DNA of 7,713 bases from NCBI GenBank assembly GCA_946479205.1, contig CAMLFJ010000136.1, positions 1-7,713 on the forward strand. The letters run 5' to 3'. The notes under the pieces are model-generated. The model did no database searches, was not told the origin of the DNA, and saw nothing but the letters and a program-made list of their open reading frames with translations. Each line of letters opens with the position of its first letter. The first letter of the stretch is position 1. Position numbers and translations under genes: made by a program. The DNA is from an uncultured bacterium (lineage in GTDB: Bacteria > Methylomirabilota > Methylomirabilia > Rokubacteriales > CSP1-6). Shown here piece by piece: positions 7,534 through 7,713 of the stretch.

Positions 7534-7713
7534 CTACTTGCGGCTGCCCGCGTAGCGCTTCTCGACGTAGTCGTCGAGGATCTTCAGGAAGTCGGCGACG
7601 ATGGCGTCGCCCTTGAGCGTGAGCTTGAGCGCGCCGTCCACGAAGACCGGGGCCTTGGGCTCCTCGAAGGTGCCGGGCAGCGAGATGCCGATGTCGGCGT
7701 GCTTGGACTCGCC
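7534..7713 (-). CDS. ispG: 4-hydroxy-3-methylbut-2-enyl diphosphate synthase, C-terminal end (partial)
   Basis: The last 59 residues of IspG (GcpE), cut by the window edge. IspG is the iron-sulfur enzyme of the MEP pathway that converts methylerythritol cyclodiphosphate to hydroxymethylbutenyl diphosphate, a precursor of all isoprenoids. The fragment begins [19 protein letters not shown], which corresponds to the conserved block after VNGP in IspG, continues with APVFVDG and [11 protein letters not shown], and ends with [10 protein letters not shown] and a short basic tail. The [10 protein letters not shown] form is typical of the longer C-terminus I associate with alphaproteobacterial-type IspG, as opposed to the E. 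coli form (ADIG-AGG). The catalytic domain and cluster cysteines lie outside the window. The stop is TAG at 7534-7536. The Nudix gene follows 26 bases downstream on the same strand. The assignment rests on remembered family motifs from a short stretch, yet the match is distinctive. Confidence 0.82.
   Translation of the reverse strand, partial: GESKHADIGISLPGTFEEPKAPVFVDGALKLTLKGDAIVADFLKILDDYVEKRYAGSRK

Noticed and set aside
6383..7555. A 390-codon plus-strand open frame crossing the HAD end, the YqeY gene and the antisense of the Nudix gene.
   Set aside because: It overlaps three well-supported genes in a different frame or strand, and its composition is Arg/Gly/Ala-biased without any domain.

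Overview
The window is a gene-dense stretch of a very GC-rich bacterial genome (around 70% G+C by eye, with third codon positions almost always G or C). It holds eight recognisable genes plus the tail of a ninth. Nothing in it fixes the species. The codon use, the short gaps, and the mix of an oligopeptidase B, an amidase, a type II haloacid-dehalogenase-like protein and an IspG of the longer alphaproteobacterial-like C-terminal type would suit an uncultured soil or subsurface bacterium such as Rokubacteria/Methylomirabilota, or a high-GC proteobacterium. That placement is an inference and is weak.

Layout. Positions 1-86 contain no A or T and include a 28-base perfect palindrome, which looks like contig-edge artefact. 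The end of an unrecognised plus-strand gene follows (stop at 221-223). It converges on a minus-strand Fpg-family DNA glycosylase (239-1195). From a 73-base divergent promoter region, a plus-strand series of five genes runs to 7022: oligopeptidase B (1269-3341), an aminoglycoside-phosphotransferase-like kinase (about 3352-4395), an amidase-signature hydrolase (4445-5851), a HAD-superfamily hydrolase of the 2-haloacid dehalogenase type (5874-6542) and a YqeY/GatB-tail protein (6564-7022). Gaps between these are 10, 49, 22 and 21 bases, so read-through transcription is likely, with a possible internal promoter before the amidase. Eleven bases later the series meets two minus-strand genes: a Nudix hydrolase (7034-7507) and, 26 bases upstream of it, the C-terminal end of ispG (7534-7713, cut by the window edge).

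How the genes fit together. No single pathway is evident. The set reads as housekeeping and catabolic enzymes: base-excision repair (Fpg), peptide breakdown (oligopeptidase B), hydrolysis of an amide and possibly a halo-acid or phosphate ester, a putative small-molecule kinase, nucleotide-derivative clean-up (Nudix) and isoprenoid precursor synthesis by the MEP pathway (IspG). I saw no RNA gene, CRISPR array, insertion sequence, attachment site or clear intrinsic terminator. There is no intergenic stretch over 100 bases apart from the artefact-like left edge.

I did not find evidence of a new multi-gene system. The points most worth a second look are the kinase gene, whose coding signal extends about 60 codons upstream of its first ATG with only a GTA codon at the expected start; the Fpg paralogue, which lacks two DNA-contact signatures of classical Fpg; and the GC-only palindromic left edge.
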